This document shows positions 1-11,139 of a stretch of 64,000 nucleotides of DNA, in pieces; position 1 is the stretch's first letter; the number at the start of each line of letters is the position of its first letter. The stretch is from Vitis vinifera (taxonomy: Eukaryota > Streptophyta > Magnoliopsida > Vitales > Vitaceae): NCBI RefSeq assembly GCF_030704535.1, contig NC_081811.1:2429501-2493500 (forward strand), given 5' to 3'. The notes beneath the pieces were generated by a model, which saw nothing but the letters and a program-made list of their open reading frames with translations, searched no databases and was not told the DNA's origin. The translations under genes were made by a program, and so were the position numbers.

Positions 1-107
1 AAATCATGATCTTCTTCAACCTTTTCTCTCACCCATCCATAGTCAACATGCTCAAAACCGACATTCTTCACTTTGTGGACTCCCAGGTAACCCAAAATCT
101 CTTGGAT
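1..107. other. Possible exon cut by the window edge
   Basis: The first ~107 bases can be read as coding on either strand. On the minus strand one frame is open from about 106 to the edge and has a protein-like composition (it includes GVHKVKNVGFEHVDYGW). On the plus strand a frame ends at a good donor (CAG then GTAACC) near 87. I do not recognise either product. The minus reading has no convincing acceptor upstream, as the bases before it are purine-rich. Most likely it is a transposon-derived or gene-edge exon; function unknown. Confidence 0.2.
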
Positions 108-514
108 CTATCATTTTTTTTTTCTTTTATTAATGCCATTATATTAATTGTTTCAACATCTTTGTATTATGGTTTTTGTGAATTGTGTTTTCTTGAGTTG
201 TAGGGAAGAAAAATTTAGGTTTAATCTTCTAGCATGGAAGAAAAAACTGTAGATTAATTGATTTTTTTAATCTAAACCAAACACATGATCAAGTCCTTAA
301 AAAAAAAGTGAAAAACAAGAAAAAATGAATGATTTTTAATATGTATTTGTGTGAGAATGACAGGTACAAAATTTTTTTAAGATATACTATCACATAATCT
401 TCATCCTTTCTAAAAAACAAGAGAGGAAAAAAAAAAGAATGATTTTTCTGTTTGTATCTAAGTGGGAATGAGATATAGAATTTTGTTGAGAGTATCCAAC
501 CCCAAAAGGACCAA

Positions 515-1720
515 TCCGGGAAGGCATGTGTGGTATTGACGGGAGATGATAAGATGAAAATCATAACCATAGCCATGTTCTCTCTGTGTCTTTCTATCCT
601 CTTCAATTAATTCATGGGCATAGATATTTTATTTAGTTTTTATATTTAGTTTATTTATAGTTTATTTAGTTCCTAAAATCCAATTAGTTAGATATTTTAT
701 TTGATTTTATTTTTATATTTAAGTATTTGAGTTTTGGAAAGTTTTTATATTTTGTTAATAGAAATAGAAATTTTTATATTTTTTATTATTAGGAATTTCT
801 ATTTTGTTAAATTGTAAGTATCTATCTCAATAAGAGATTATTAATATTCAAATGAAAGTGATGAAAGAGAGTAAATATTTTAATGCTCAATTATATTTTA
901 ATGTTTTTTTTTTTTACATAAGGGTTTATTTATGTTTTCAATTTTGAAGTTCCCTTTCCAAGTCCAACAACAAAAGTAGTGTCCAACCTTAAAATGGGCA
1001 TGTGTGGTATTGACGGGAGATGATAAGATGGAAATCATAACCATAGCCATGTTCTCTCTGTGTCTTTCTATCATCTTCAATTAATTCATGGGCATAGATA
1101 TTTTATTTAGTTTTTATATTTAGTTTATTTATAGTTTATTTAGTTTCTAAAATCCAATTAGCTAGATATTTTATTTGATTTTATTTTTATATTTAAGTAG
1201 TTGAGTTTTGGAAAGTTTTTATATTTTGTTAATAGAAATAGAAATTTTATATTTTTTATTATTAGGAATTTCTATTTTGTTAAATTGTAAGTATCTATCT
1301 CAATAAGAGATTATTAATATTCAAATGAAAGTGATGAAAGAGAGTAAATATTTTAATGCTCAATTATATTTTAATGTTTTTTTTTTTTTTACATAAGGGT
1401 TTATTTATGTTTTCAATTTTGAAGTTCCCTTTCCAAGTCCAGCAACAAAAGTAGTGTCCAACCTTAAAATGGGCATGTGTGGTATTGACAGGAAATGATA
1501 AGATGGAAATCATAACCATATCCATGTTCTCTCTGTGTCTTTCTATCCTCTTCAATTAATTCATGGGCATAGATATTTTATTTAGTTTTTATATTTAGTT
1601 TATTTATAGTTTATTTAGTTTCTAAAATCCAATTAGCTAGATATTTTATTTGATTTTGTTTTTATATTTAAGTAGTTAAGTTTTGGAAAGTTTTTATATT
1701 TTGTTAATAGAAATAGATAT
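515..1720. repeat. 474-bp tandem repeat, about 2.5 copies
   Basis: The motif TTCATGGGCATAGATATTTT recurs at 611, 1085 and 1560, giving periods of 474 and 475 bases. Copies are nearly identical: single substitutions, small indels in A/T runs. The first copy begins after unrelated sequence near 515 and the third stops abruptly near 1720, where CACTA-transposon coding sequence begins. The open frames inside are coincidental, being copies of the same stretch. High identity suggests a recent tandem amplification. Confidence 0.85.
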
Positions 1721-1744
1721 GAGGACTTAAAGGGTTTATATTTA

Positions 1745-2420
1745 GGTAGTGCTTGAGCCAAGGAAAATGATAGTCCACTATCTTGACCCTATGCATCACA
1801 AACCATGTGAGGACTTAAAGGATATCGTAAACATGTAAGTTCTTCCTATTATTTTTCATAGTATTATTTTTAAATAAAAAAAAAATACATTCACCTCAAA
1901 CACATTTTTTTATTATTTATATATATTAAAACATATAGCATTTACCTATTTTAAAAATGTACCCATTGAACTTATTTACATAGGGCTCTTTGAATATCTG
2001 CAAAGAAAACATCTAAGAGGGAGCCATGTTAGCAACTAGTGCAGGTGACATCCAAAAATTTTTCTTTACACATTAGCTTATGCATTTGCACCATTTATAT
2101 ATGTGAGTACTAATGTTATTTTATAATTGATTGATTAGTGTCCAAGACAAGAAGGAGGGTTCGAATGTGGCTACTTTGTTATGAGATTCATTAAAGAGAT
2201 AATTTTTTATCCTACAATTATTGCTTTAAAGGTATTACTTAGTTAATGAATTGTACATAGTTTTAGGCTTCCAAATGTTATGCATTTTAATGTTATTTTC
2301 TTATTTGATTTCAGTTTTGTAATAAAAAAAACATATTCTCAAGTAGAATTCGATGAAATTAGAGGAGAATGGGCTACTTTTGTGCTACAACTAATCATGA
2401 ATCATGTTGATGCATCATGA
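1745..2420 (+). pseudogene. CACTA-encoded Ulp1-like cysteine protease domain, decayed
   Basis: Readable pieces in order: about 1745-1834 (LEPRKMIVHYLDPMHHKP, ending at donor GTAAGT), about 1983-2044 (KKTSKREPC then QLVQ), 2139-2231 (CPRQEGGFECGYFVMRF, with the catalytic Cys of ECG) and about 2313-2400 (YSQVEFDEIRGEWATFV). The Tyr-Leu-Asp-Pro, Cys-Gly-Tyr and Glu-Trp-Ala motifs and their order match the C-terminal half of Ulp1-type proteases of plant CACTA and MULE elements. At least two in-frame stops lie in the second piece (a Trp-to-stop change between PC and QLV, and a stop after AL), so no functional protein is made. Splice sites remain recognisable. Confidence 0.65.
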
Positions 2421-3114
2421 TCACCATGCATGGTGAGTCCCTTAGCTACTACATGAATTTTTCCATAGGTATTGTATAGTAATGCTTATTCTTTGAATAA
2501 TGTTTCTATTTGAAAAAAAAAATTTAATTCTTAGATTTGTTCATTTATGATAACATAGATCCTTGTTTATTTTCTTCAATAAAAATCTCTAAAACTCATT
2601 AAATTTTGAAATGCAGGTATACACTCTTGGGAGGGTGAAATGGAGAATAAAAAGAAAGAAGAAGGCAACAAGATTTTGGGTTTTTAAATGCAACTCTTAT
2701 GTCATACGTTGTAGCACATAAACGTTACTTTAATTGCAACTGAGAAATTTAGATTTTTAGATGGGACTTCTATGTCATTTTATGGTTAGCCAGTTTTATG
2801 CTTATGAAATGGAGGTATACATGAATCTTGGGATCTTTAACATTTCTAAATCATGTTTTGGTATGTATTCACTCTTCTTTTTTAGTTTTGATGGGTTTGA
2901 TATGTTGGACGTACTATCCTTTTGTGAACATTTGATATACAAATATTATTAGATGATCAATGTATTATGAGTTATTCCAGAAACATTACAGAAAAATGAG
3001 TTAAATATAATGATTGTTATATTTATGGACAAAATATAAACAGGTTAATCTTATTAATTCATAAGCATTACAAAAATCAACAACTAAAACCAATCATATA
3101 TTCCACAATAATTT

Positions 3115-3389
3115 ACAATAATGTGATACCATAACTCAAAGGTGATGCATTTAATGTGACATCATAACTCAAAGATGATGTATTTAATGTGACACCCTAT
3201 CATCACTAGAAATATATGGTGTCACTTCTGAATGGGTCACCATTTATCTACTTTGGTGTCACTTCCAAATACGTCACCAATTGGTACCCTCTATGGTGTC
3301 AGTAGAGAAGGTGACGCTATGTTGTAGTGACACCTTATGTTTATGGTGACTCGTTATAAATGTCACCATATACATTTTTCCTTGTAGTG
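3115..3389 (+). repeat. CACTA subterminal repeats and right terminus
   Basis: A unit of about 33 bases (AATGTGACATCATAACTCAA and what follows) occurs twice and a third time in part from 3120 to 3200. From 3204 to 3389 the core GGTGTCAC/GTGACACC/GTCACC recurs in both orientations. The outermost 186 bases are also weakly self-complementary: CACTAGAAATATATGGTG at 3204 against the inverse of the last 30 bases. Subterminal arrays of this kind are transposase binding regions in CACTA elements; here the terminus is TTTTCCTTGTAGTG. Confidence 0.65.
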
Positions 3390-3674
3390 TGTTTTCTATT
3401 ATCATAAAATAATTTTTTGTTCTCGAACTTGTTTTCTATGTTTTTTATTCTGAAAAACAAAAATTTATTTTGAAAAAACAGTTCCAAACAAGGCCTAAAT
3501 AAAAGATATGTCGGATGACTTTTAAAAATTACATCTATCGCAAGAGAGCTTTAAATCATTTTTAAGTATATTTACTCGTTATTATATTCAATTTTAAGCT
3601 AGTTCTTGCATTTTTTGATAAATATTTATTATATATATATATTGAGAGAGAAAGTTGTTTGATTGCTAAAGAGA

Positions 3675-3975
3675 ACACTTAGAGCAAGTTTAGTTCTAAA
3701 AGAATATTAAGGGAACCAAAAAAATTGTTAAAGAAAATAGTTTTCATTATAAAAAATATAAAAGAAAATTGCATATAATTCAAATTAAACATAAATTTAT
3801 TATTTATTAAGTTATTTAATTTTTATATAGAAGATCTAAAATGAGTTAAATAAATTTGAATTGATATATAAAAATAATTTGTTAACTTTAAATTTATTTT
3901 TTATTTCCTTCCTCTTTTTCTCACTTTTCTCTTTTTGTGTTTTTTTTTCAAATTTTTCTTGAACCAAACATGGTT
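3675..3975 (-). mobile_element. AT-rich dispersed element (copy 1)
   Basis: An A/T-rich block running from a TTTAGTTC-type end to GAACCAAACATGG. In reverse complement it resembles blocks at about 20140-20390 and 21740-21990 (shared cores such as AATAAATTATTTTT, TTTAAATTCATTTTAT and ATATGATTTTCTTTTAT). It looks like a MITE-like family with AACCAAACA ends, but I cannot fix terminal repeats or target duplications. Confidence 0.35.
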
Positions 3976-4742
3976 TTAGGGGATTTTAAAGATCTATCCA
4001 ACCTCCATAAATCTTTCTTACATCATTCTCTCATTTTCTATCCCTTTTACTTGTCATTTATTGCAATTGTATTCAAACTTTTAATTTTCATTATCTTATA
4101 GCATTGATTAGAAATTTGATTAATAAATAGTTCAGCCAGACTTTGGTTTATAAGTAGGTTGAATTAGCTAGATTTCATACTTCGAGTGTAAATTATGTCA
4201 AAGAGATCATACATGATGCTTATAGTCGTTTTACAACCCTCCTACATCCACCCGATCTAGCTTTAATCCAAGTTTGAAGGTTATCTACTAATCTTCAAAA
4301 GCTTCAAGTCAAGTTTTTTCTTGTATACTTAAATTTCAATGTCTCAATATACCTTTACAATTCTTGAGTATACCATAAGCGTTTTTTTCTATCGTTATCT
4401 CACAAATACAAGATAGATCAAATATAAAACAAATCACAAGCAAAAAATACATCGACAATTTTGGTTAGGATGAAGGTGCACTTAAAATAGAATTTGCACG
4501 TTTAGAACTAATGCACTTTTTTAATTGATTGACTTCTTATCATGAATATATGATAGTATTGGGTTGGTGAAGAATCTTAAACGTAAGTTAAAGTCCATTT
4601 ATGTATAAATTGAAAGCCAATTAGTCATTGGGGCATTAAATATACTGCAAGTGATTATTGGAACACTTTAAAGGGCTATTAGCTAACTGTTCTATTGAGT
4701 CATTCAACTCTTCACAACTCATTATTAGTGGAGATGCAAGAA

Positions 4743-5238
4743 TAGGGATGACAATGAGACAACTTTTTACAAGTACCTATCCCGCCCTTATTAGGACAAG
4801 TTTGGAAAATATGTCAATGAGTTTGGGATGAATTTGGTTAAAGTCCAAGATGGATTTAAGGGAGGTTTGGGTTTGATTTTTTCCTACCTCATCTTACTCC
4901 GATTATATATAATATTAAATAAAAATTTATTTTAATGGAAGTTTTTAAATTTTTCAAAATTTTAACACATAAAATATTACTTTTTTATAAAAATAAATTA
5001 CAAATATTTATAATATTTATTAGTTTATAAATTATATTTATTTTTAATACCATTTAATATTTTATAAGTTAAAACATAAAGGAAAAAAAAAGGTTATATA
5101 GGGCGGTATGGGTATGAAAATTTCTTAGACCTACCATACCCTGTTTAAATTTGTTTTTTGGGGTGAGATGATAATAACATAAATAAACAAGACAAGGTTG
5201 GAGGTGACCCCTCTCAAACCTACCCCGTTGTCAGCCCA
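4743..5238. mobile_element. hAT-type MITE with 8-bp target duplication
   Basis: The element begins TAGGGATGACAA and ends TTGTCAGCCCA, an imperfect terminal inverted repeat, and both subterminal regions are rich in CCCGCCC/GGGCGG and ACCCC/GGGGT motifs. It is flanked by the direct repeat TGCAAGAA at 4735-4742 and 5239-5246, an 8-base duplication typical of hAT elements (the match extends one base more on the left side). Length is about 496 bp and no coding sequence is present, so it is non-autonomous. Confidence 0.8.
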
Positions 5239-5246
5239 TGCAAGAA

Positions 5247-6179
5247 CAAACTTTTGGAATACCCATGGGCCATTTGATCAATCATTCCAAACCTCTTGCT
5301 CGACAATTTGGTTTTTGCTTCCATTTTGAAATAATCGTTTTGTGGCATTGGTCCTTAATGCTTTGAAAACATTTTTGAGTCAAAAGAATTTGAAGTTTTG
5401 TTATATTCAAAACATTTTGAGATGGATCTTTTGAAATGATATTTTCTTTAAAGAGCATGGTTTAAGTTCATATTTGATGCATATGAAAAGTTCAAAATTT
5501 TTTGTTAATCTTTAGTGCACCATGTTCCTAGTCTTACATATGAAAAAACAAAACTTGAGAGAATAATTGATTCACAATTTTCGATCCCGATATGTTGGTT
5601 TGACTTGCATCTTCTTTTTAATCATAAATCATTTAAGTCATTAGTTCCCTATCATTTATTTTGCTATCATCAAAATAATTAATTATTCACTATTTAAAAA
5701 CCGCGGACTAATAATTTATTTGCATATTTAAGAAATAGATAGACATATGTTTTACTTTTTAAACATGACATCGTAATTTTTTTTTTTAATGTCATAATTA
5801 ACATTATTCATAAGTATAAAACCTTAAAAAAGAAAAATTTTAGAAAACCATCGGAAATTTTCCTATGTTATCCTCTTCGAATCAATCTCAAAACTAATGA
5901 TTCCAAATCATTTTCCAAGCACTTTTAAAGAAAATGTTGCAAAACCCATGTTGCCCTTCCAAAACCTATAAAGAGGCCCATTATTGGACCCAGTCCAATG
6001 CAATTCCGGCCTATTTAAGCCCATAATCTATTTGGCCCCGCAAGGCCCGATTGCCGATGCCTGAACAGACCGAGATTCAATCCGTCTTCACTACCACTGT
6101 TACCAAACACCAGAAACATCCCATCATCCATACCATTCTCTGCAAACCCTAGCATGCGGTCTCCAATCGCCACAGCGCA
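5247..6179. other. Gene-free stretch and PPR gene promoter
   Basis: From 5247 to about 5900 the sequence is AT-rich with no recognisable gene. From about 5940 it becomes less AT-rich and leads into the PPR gene; this is presumably its promoter and 5' leader. No TATA box can be assigned with confidence. Confidence 0.4.
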
Positions 6180-8874
6180 ATGAAGCGAGTGTGGAAGTCG
6201 GGTCTCATCTGCACAAAACCCAAAATCTTAACCCCCGATTTCCAGAACCTCGCACGGGTTACCCACACGCGGACCCCATTACAGGGTCCGTACACTCTAA
6301 CCAGCATGATCGGTTTGTTCTCCGACAAGCACTCTGAGTTGGACCTCAGAGCTAGAGAGGAGCTGAGGGGCAAGGTTTCGCAGCTGAGAGACGAGTTGGT
6401 GCCTAGTGGTGATGACTCGGATATGGTCGTTAGGGTTTTGGAGGAGAAGGGCGAATCGTTGTTTCGGAGCTATTCCAATGGGTCCGCCTTTGTTGAGCTG
6501 CTGAAGCAGTTGAGCTCGTGGCCTTACTTAGCGCTCCAGGTGTGTTTTTGGTTTTTCCCTTGCGTTTCGTGTGTTTATGTTTGTGTTGTGTTTTGTTTGG
6601 TTTTTGAGAAAATGTGGGAAAAGTAGGAAAAACTCTGAATTTTATGGTTTTTTTTTGTTTCGGATTAGAGTCAGCTGGGTTAGTGGCCCGACTTAGCGGC
6701 AGTTGAGTAGGTTTACTGGTTAAAGATGTGGGATTTGAATTCACTTTCATTTCCTGCCTTTTCTGAGCAACCAAACGGAGGGATTAGCAGTTGGGGGCTA
6801 TGTTAATGGCGCATTTTTATGCAATTAGTCGTTTGGTATAGAATTTATTTGAATATACATTTAACTATACGTAGATTAATAGCCTTCGTGTATGTATATT
6901 TTTTTGGGGATTTTTTATTAAATTTTCAATAGGAATTAACTAATGCATCCTGTTTTAGGTTGGATTTAAAGTGCTCTGTTTGGTTGCTGAGAAAAAGCAG
7001 GAGAAAAGAAATTTTAAAAATAAAAATGAATCTTGGAATATTTCATCACTGAGACCTGAGAAAGAAATTTTCTGTGCATTTAAAGCCCAACACAATTATT
7101 TGGCGAAATCTGTAACAGAGTTTAGTTATTCATCTCCTGGAGACGAGAATAACTGGGAGCAAGTTCAAAAAAATATTTTGACACATTTCTCTTATTTCAT
7201 CCACAACCAAATAGAGGTTGAGTTTATTGTGTCAAGCATGGATTTGTAGGAGTATACTTGGTTTTCTTGTTATTATTATTATTATTATTTTCAAAGTGGG
7301 CATTTCAGGATTTAAATGAATGAACTCACTTCCATAATTTGGTGATACCATGGTGATATTTCAATGTTACGAGGTGTAACGTGTTCTTGGGAGTTTGAAT
7401 GACAGATAAAATGCAATGAACTGATTCAGCTTCCAGAGAAGGTCGAAATATCTTTTTGTATATTTCTCTACTCAGGTCAACCTGAGATCAGATTTTTCCA
7501 AACTTCTTGGGGTTGGCCACATGAATGATTTTTTCATAATTCAAATGTATTCAGGTGCCTTTTCTTTCATCAGATCCTTGCTAGTCACCCATTCCCACAA
7601 TATTGTTTTTGAAATTGAAAATTGGGCGATGATGATATAAATAATTGGGGAGGGACAGTCTTTGACTTCAGGTTTAAGGTTATTCTGGATTTAGGTTTTC
7701 TCCCCATATTTATTTCTTGTATTTATTATTTTACTTCTTTTTTTCTAAGGTTTTTAATTGGAGAAGAAACCAGACAGATTATAGCATTCCCATGACATCA
7801 GAGGAGTATGCCAAGGGTATTTCAGTTGCTGGCAGAACTAAGAACGTTGATCTTGCGGTTGAGCTGTTTACGGAGGCTGCTAATAAGCAAATTAAGACAA
7901 CTTCTACTTATAACGCACTGATGGGTGCCTATATGTGCAATGGTCATGCAGAGAAATGTCAGGCATTGTTTCGGGACTTAAAGAGGGAAGCAAGTTGTAG
8001 TCCTACAATTGTAACATATAACATTCTTATTTCGGTCTTTGGTCGCTTGATGCTGGTAGATCACATGGAGGCAACATTCCGGGAGATAAAAGAATTAGAG
8101 CTCTCACCTAACATAAGTACATACAATAATATAATTGCTGGGTATGTCACAGCTTGGATGTGGAACAGAATGGAAGATACTTTTAGGACGATGAAGGAAG
8201 ATAACATCCAGCCTGATATCAACACACACCTGCTAATGCTTCGTGGATATGCACATTCAGGTAATTTGCAAAAAATGGAAGAAACTTATGAATTGATAAA
8301 GGGTCATGTTAATGACAAGGAAATTCCATTGATCAGAGCCATGATATGTGCATACTGTAAGAGTTCCATCACAGATAGGGTTGAAAAGATTGGTGCTCTA
8401 ATGAAGCTCATTCCTGAGAATGAATATAGACCTTGGTTGAATGTGATGTTGATTAGAGTTTATGCACAAGAAGACTGGGTAGAGGAGATGGAAAATTCAA
8501 TAAATGAGGCCTTTGAGCATAAAACATCTGTAAAAACAATGCGCGTAATGCGATCCATCATCGCAACTTATTTCCGATGCAATGCAGTAGACAGGCTTGC
8601 AAACTTTGTAAAGCGTGCAGAGTGTGGTGGATGGCATATATGTCGGTCTCTATATCACTGTAAAATGGTCATGTACGCATCCCAGAAGCGCCTGGAGGAA
8701 ATGGAAAGTGTCCTTAATGAGATGGAGAGTTCTAATTTTTGCTGCACTAAAAAGACATTTTGGATCCTCTATAAAGCCTATTCAATGTGGGATCAAAGAC
8801 ATAAAGTTGAGCAAGTAAAAGGATTGATGTGCAAGCATGGATACGGAATTCCTTCTGATGTTCTCCTTTCATAA
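6180..8874 (+). CDS. Pentatricopeptide repeat (PPR) protein, probably mitochondrial
   Basis: Two exons, 6180-6539 and 7750-8874, joined in phase 0 (CAG then GTGTGTTT at the donor; TTTTTTTCTAAG then GTTTTT at the acceptor), give 494 residues. The 1,210-bp intron matches the usual plant range. The first ~120 residues are basic and lack acidic residues near the start ([19 protein letters not shown]), as in organelle-targeting presequences. From about residue 160 come P-class PPR motifs of about 35 residues, each with a TYN-type helix A ([44 protein letters not shown]). They continue as weaker repeats to the end, with no E, DYW or other C-terminal editing domain. Such proteins bind organelle RNA and affect its processing or stability. 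Overall it resembles the Arabidopsis At2g30780 type; that match is from memory. The RNA target is unknown. Confidence 0.9.
7268..7290. repeat. (TTA)n microsatellite in the PPR intron
   Basis: About seven TTA/TAT triplets in a row inside the intron of the PPR gene. This is a simple repeat with no other content. Confidence 0.8.
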
Positions 8875-9560
8875 TACATTCTTTATGCAGCATAATATTG
8901 CATGCCAAAAAGTGCGAAAAGCATTCAGCTGATTACTGTGGATGTTTAGTCACATCTGTAAGATGGATTGTGGATTTCAAATCATTCACAGGTAGACGTC
9001 TTCTCTCATGCTTCTTTGTTAATTACCTCTTATATGTTGACCCATTTTTCCATTTCATTGCCTGAGTTTGAACCCTTTTATTTGTCAGTTTGTTGCTGTT
9101 GCTTATTCTTGCTTGCAATGGCTGCAGGTAAGAATATTGTTGTCTCTATAGTAAAACTATTTGCTCACATGACACTGATTTCTCAGTGTTCATACCCAGC
9201 TTGGCTTCAACAATTATCAGGGTAGAAGCCACCTTTTTGTTTTGAGCATGTGTTTTTACAGTTTAGCTCCACACTGTTATTTAAATATCTGACCTTACCT
9301 TTGGATTGCTTAATCGCAGTAGTTCTTAAAGGACGACCAATGTCATGGGAGGCATATTTATGCCTCTTCCATGCTTGCAAACCATAGTCTTCAGAAAATT
9401 GACAATATACAAATCTGTCATGAGATTTTTTTTCTGTTCCAGATTAATGCATGCTTGCTCTCCTATTTGTTTATAAGGGGGAATAAAAAATGTACATTTG
9501 GTAGATAATGCTACCAGTTACTTCATTTTCTTATGAACTTTCCAGATATGTATGGCAGAT
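8875..9560 (+). other. PPR 3' flank, no further gene
   Basis: Likely 3' untranslated region and flank of the PPR gene. No coding sequence is recognised. A possible untranslated 3' exon could begin after the acceptor CTTCTCTTGCAG near 10980, but that is only a guess. Confidence 0.35.
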
Positions 9561-10461
9561 TACATTATGAATTATTTTATTGCACGATTTTATAAAAACT
9601 TATCAAGTACATCTAGCACTTCGTTAAATTATTGTCTGGCTGCCTAACCATCAAGATTCTTCGGATGGTATTGCTAAGTTTGTTTGACCTGATATAATGC
9701 TTATGCACCTCTGTGGTAATTTTTATCTCATGTCAATTTTTTTGAACTAAAGGACCTCTCTACCTGCTCTTGAACACTGAACCAAATGCTTTGCCCTCTG
9801 AAACAGGAAAATAATTCTAAGATACAATTTAATCAGCACCCTCCCTACTTGGTCTTTGAACTAGTATGAACATGGTTACCATTCAGCACACTAGGAGGTT
9901 TTAGTAAATAATTCACACACACACACATAGATATATATAAGCCCAAATCACTGGTTTCTCAGGGTAAATGTAAACTCACTTTTAAGGTGGGGCTACATTA
10001 TGAATTGTTTTATTACACGATTTTAGAAAAACTAATCAAGTACATGTAGCACTTAGTTAAATTATCATCTGGCTGCCTAACCATCAAGATTCTTTGGATG
10101 GTATTGCTAAGTTTGTTTGACCTGATATAATGCTTATGCATCTCCATGGTAATTTTTATCTCATGTCAATTTTTTTGAACTAAAGGACGTCTCTACCTGC
10201 CCTTGAACACTGAACCAGATGCTTTGCTTCTGAAACAGGAAAATAATTCTAAGATGCCAAGTTAATTAGTACCCTCCCTACTTGGTCTTTGAACTAGTAT
10301 GAACCGTGGTTTCCATTCAGCACACTAGAGGTTTTAGGAAAAAATTTACCCACACACCATCTCTTGCCCATTCTAAGCCCAAATATAATGCTTATATATA
10401 TATTTAAGCCCAAATCACTGGTTTCTAAGGGTAAAAGTGAACTCACTTTTAAGGTGGGGCT
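9561..10461. repeat. Direct duplication, two ~433-467 bp copies
   Basis: Copy 1 is about 9561-9993 and copy 2 about 9994-10461. They share long, nearly identical stretches (for example GGATGGTATTGCTAAGTTTG in both) and end in the same AGGTGGGGCT motif. Copy 1 has a CA dinucleotide run where copy 2 has an insert of about 50 bases. That insert includes a 26-base patch identical to sequence at 14180-14205. No coding role is seen. Confidence 0.85.
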
Positions 10462-11038
10462 TGGATAGAGGCACCATTATTGGTGTAGAATCTTGCAAGC
10501 AAATGGGGGCAGAACCCAAGAACACAGGAATTTGTCCTTGTTCTCTTTCTGCTAAATAGGAGTTATAAGAACAAGCTAGCAAATGACCATAGAAACAAAG
10601 GCTACAACTTGACAATTTAGAAACTTTTTCTAGCTATGCTATTAATTAAATTTTCAGGTTCAGCATGCACAATCATGGTTTTCTTGGTGTCCTCGCTATT
10701 CTTCATTTCCCTTGGTATCATATCATTTGTCAAATTACTTAGATTTCATAAATTCATGATTGGTGGGGGCCTACCACTAGTCAAAATCTGGTTACCTATT
10801 CTACTGAAAAACTTATAACATATTTACTGTGTCACTTGGGACTTTGCCCATGTGGTTGCTCACCCTCTAAGCCCATGTTCAAGATTTACTTTGGTTTAAG
10901 TTTGTTCTCTTGGTTTTGCATTTAGTTGACCTTTTCTTTATTCTGCTGTACATTTGATCGACTGAATACTTCTCTTGCAGATATTGCTACAAAATGCTTG
11001 ATGGACCATGGCTAACAAAGTGCTGAATGCAGCCTGAT

Positions 11039-11138
11039 ATTGAAATAACATCCACCAAGATATTAAGGGTGGTGATTATTCCTGTGCAAAATCTGCCAGA
11101 AATTGAAATAACGTCCACCTAGAGATTAAGGGTGGTGA
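11039..11138. repeat. 63-bp tandem duplication
   Basis: ATTGAAATAAC followed by a TCCACC...TTAAGGGTGGTGA block occurs at 11039 and again at 11102. The two copies differ at only a few bases. This is a small local duplication in non-coding DNA. Confidence 0.75.
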
Positions 11139-11139
11139 G

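Larger units (their letters stand above)
1735..3389 (+). mobile_element. 3' portion of a CACTA (En/Spm) DNA transposon
   Basis: Two independent signs support this. First, exons from about 1745 to 2420 encode a C48 (Ulp1/SENP-type) protease domain of the sort carried by plant CACTA elements. Second, the segment ends at 3389 in CCTTGTAGTG, the inverse of the diagnostic CACTA terminus, behind an array of short repeats containing GTGACACC/GGTGTCAC. The left end and transposase core are missing; the element starts abruptly against the 474-bp repeat. No matching 3-bp target duplication can be assigned because the other end is lost. The element is non-autonomous and decayed. Confidence 0.7.

Noticed and set aside
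6430-6774. Minus-strand frame of 114 codons over PPR exon 1
   Set aside because: It lies antisense to a well-supported exon and its intron and has low-complexity Thr/Ser/Lys composition, so it is a shadow of the PPR gene.
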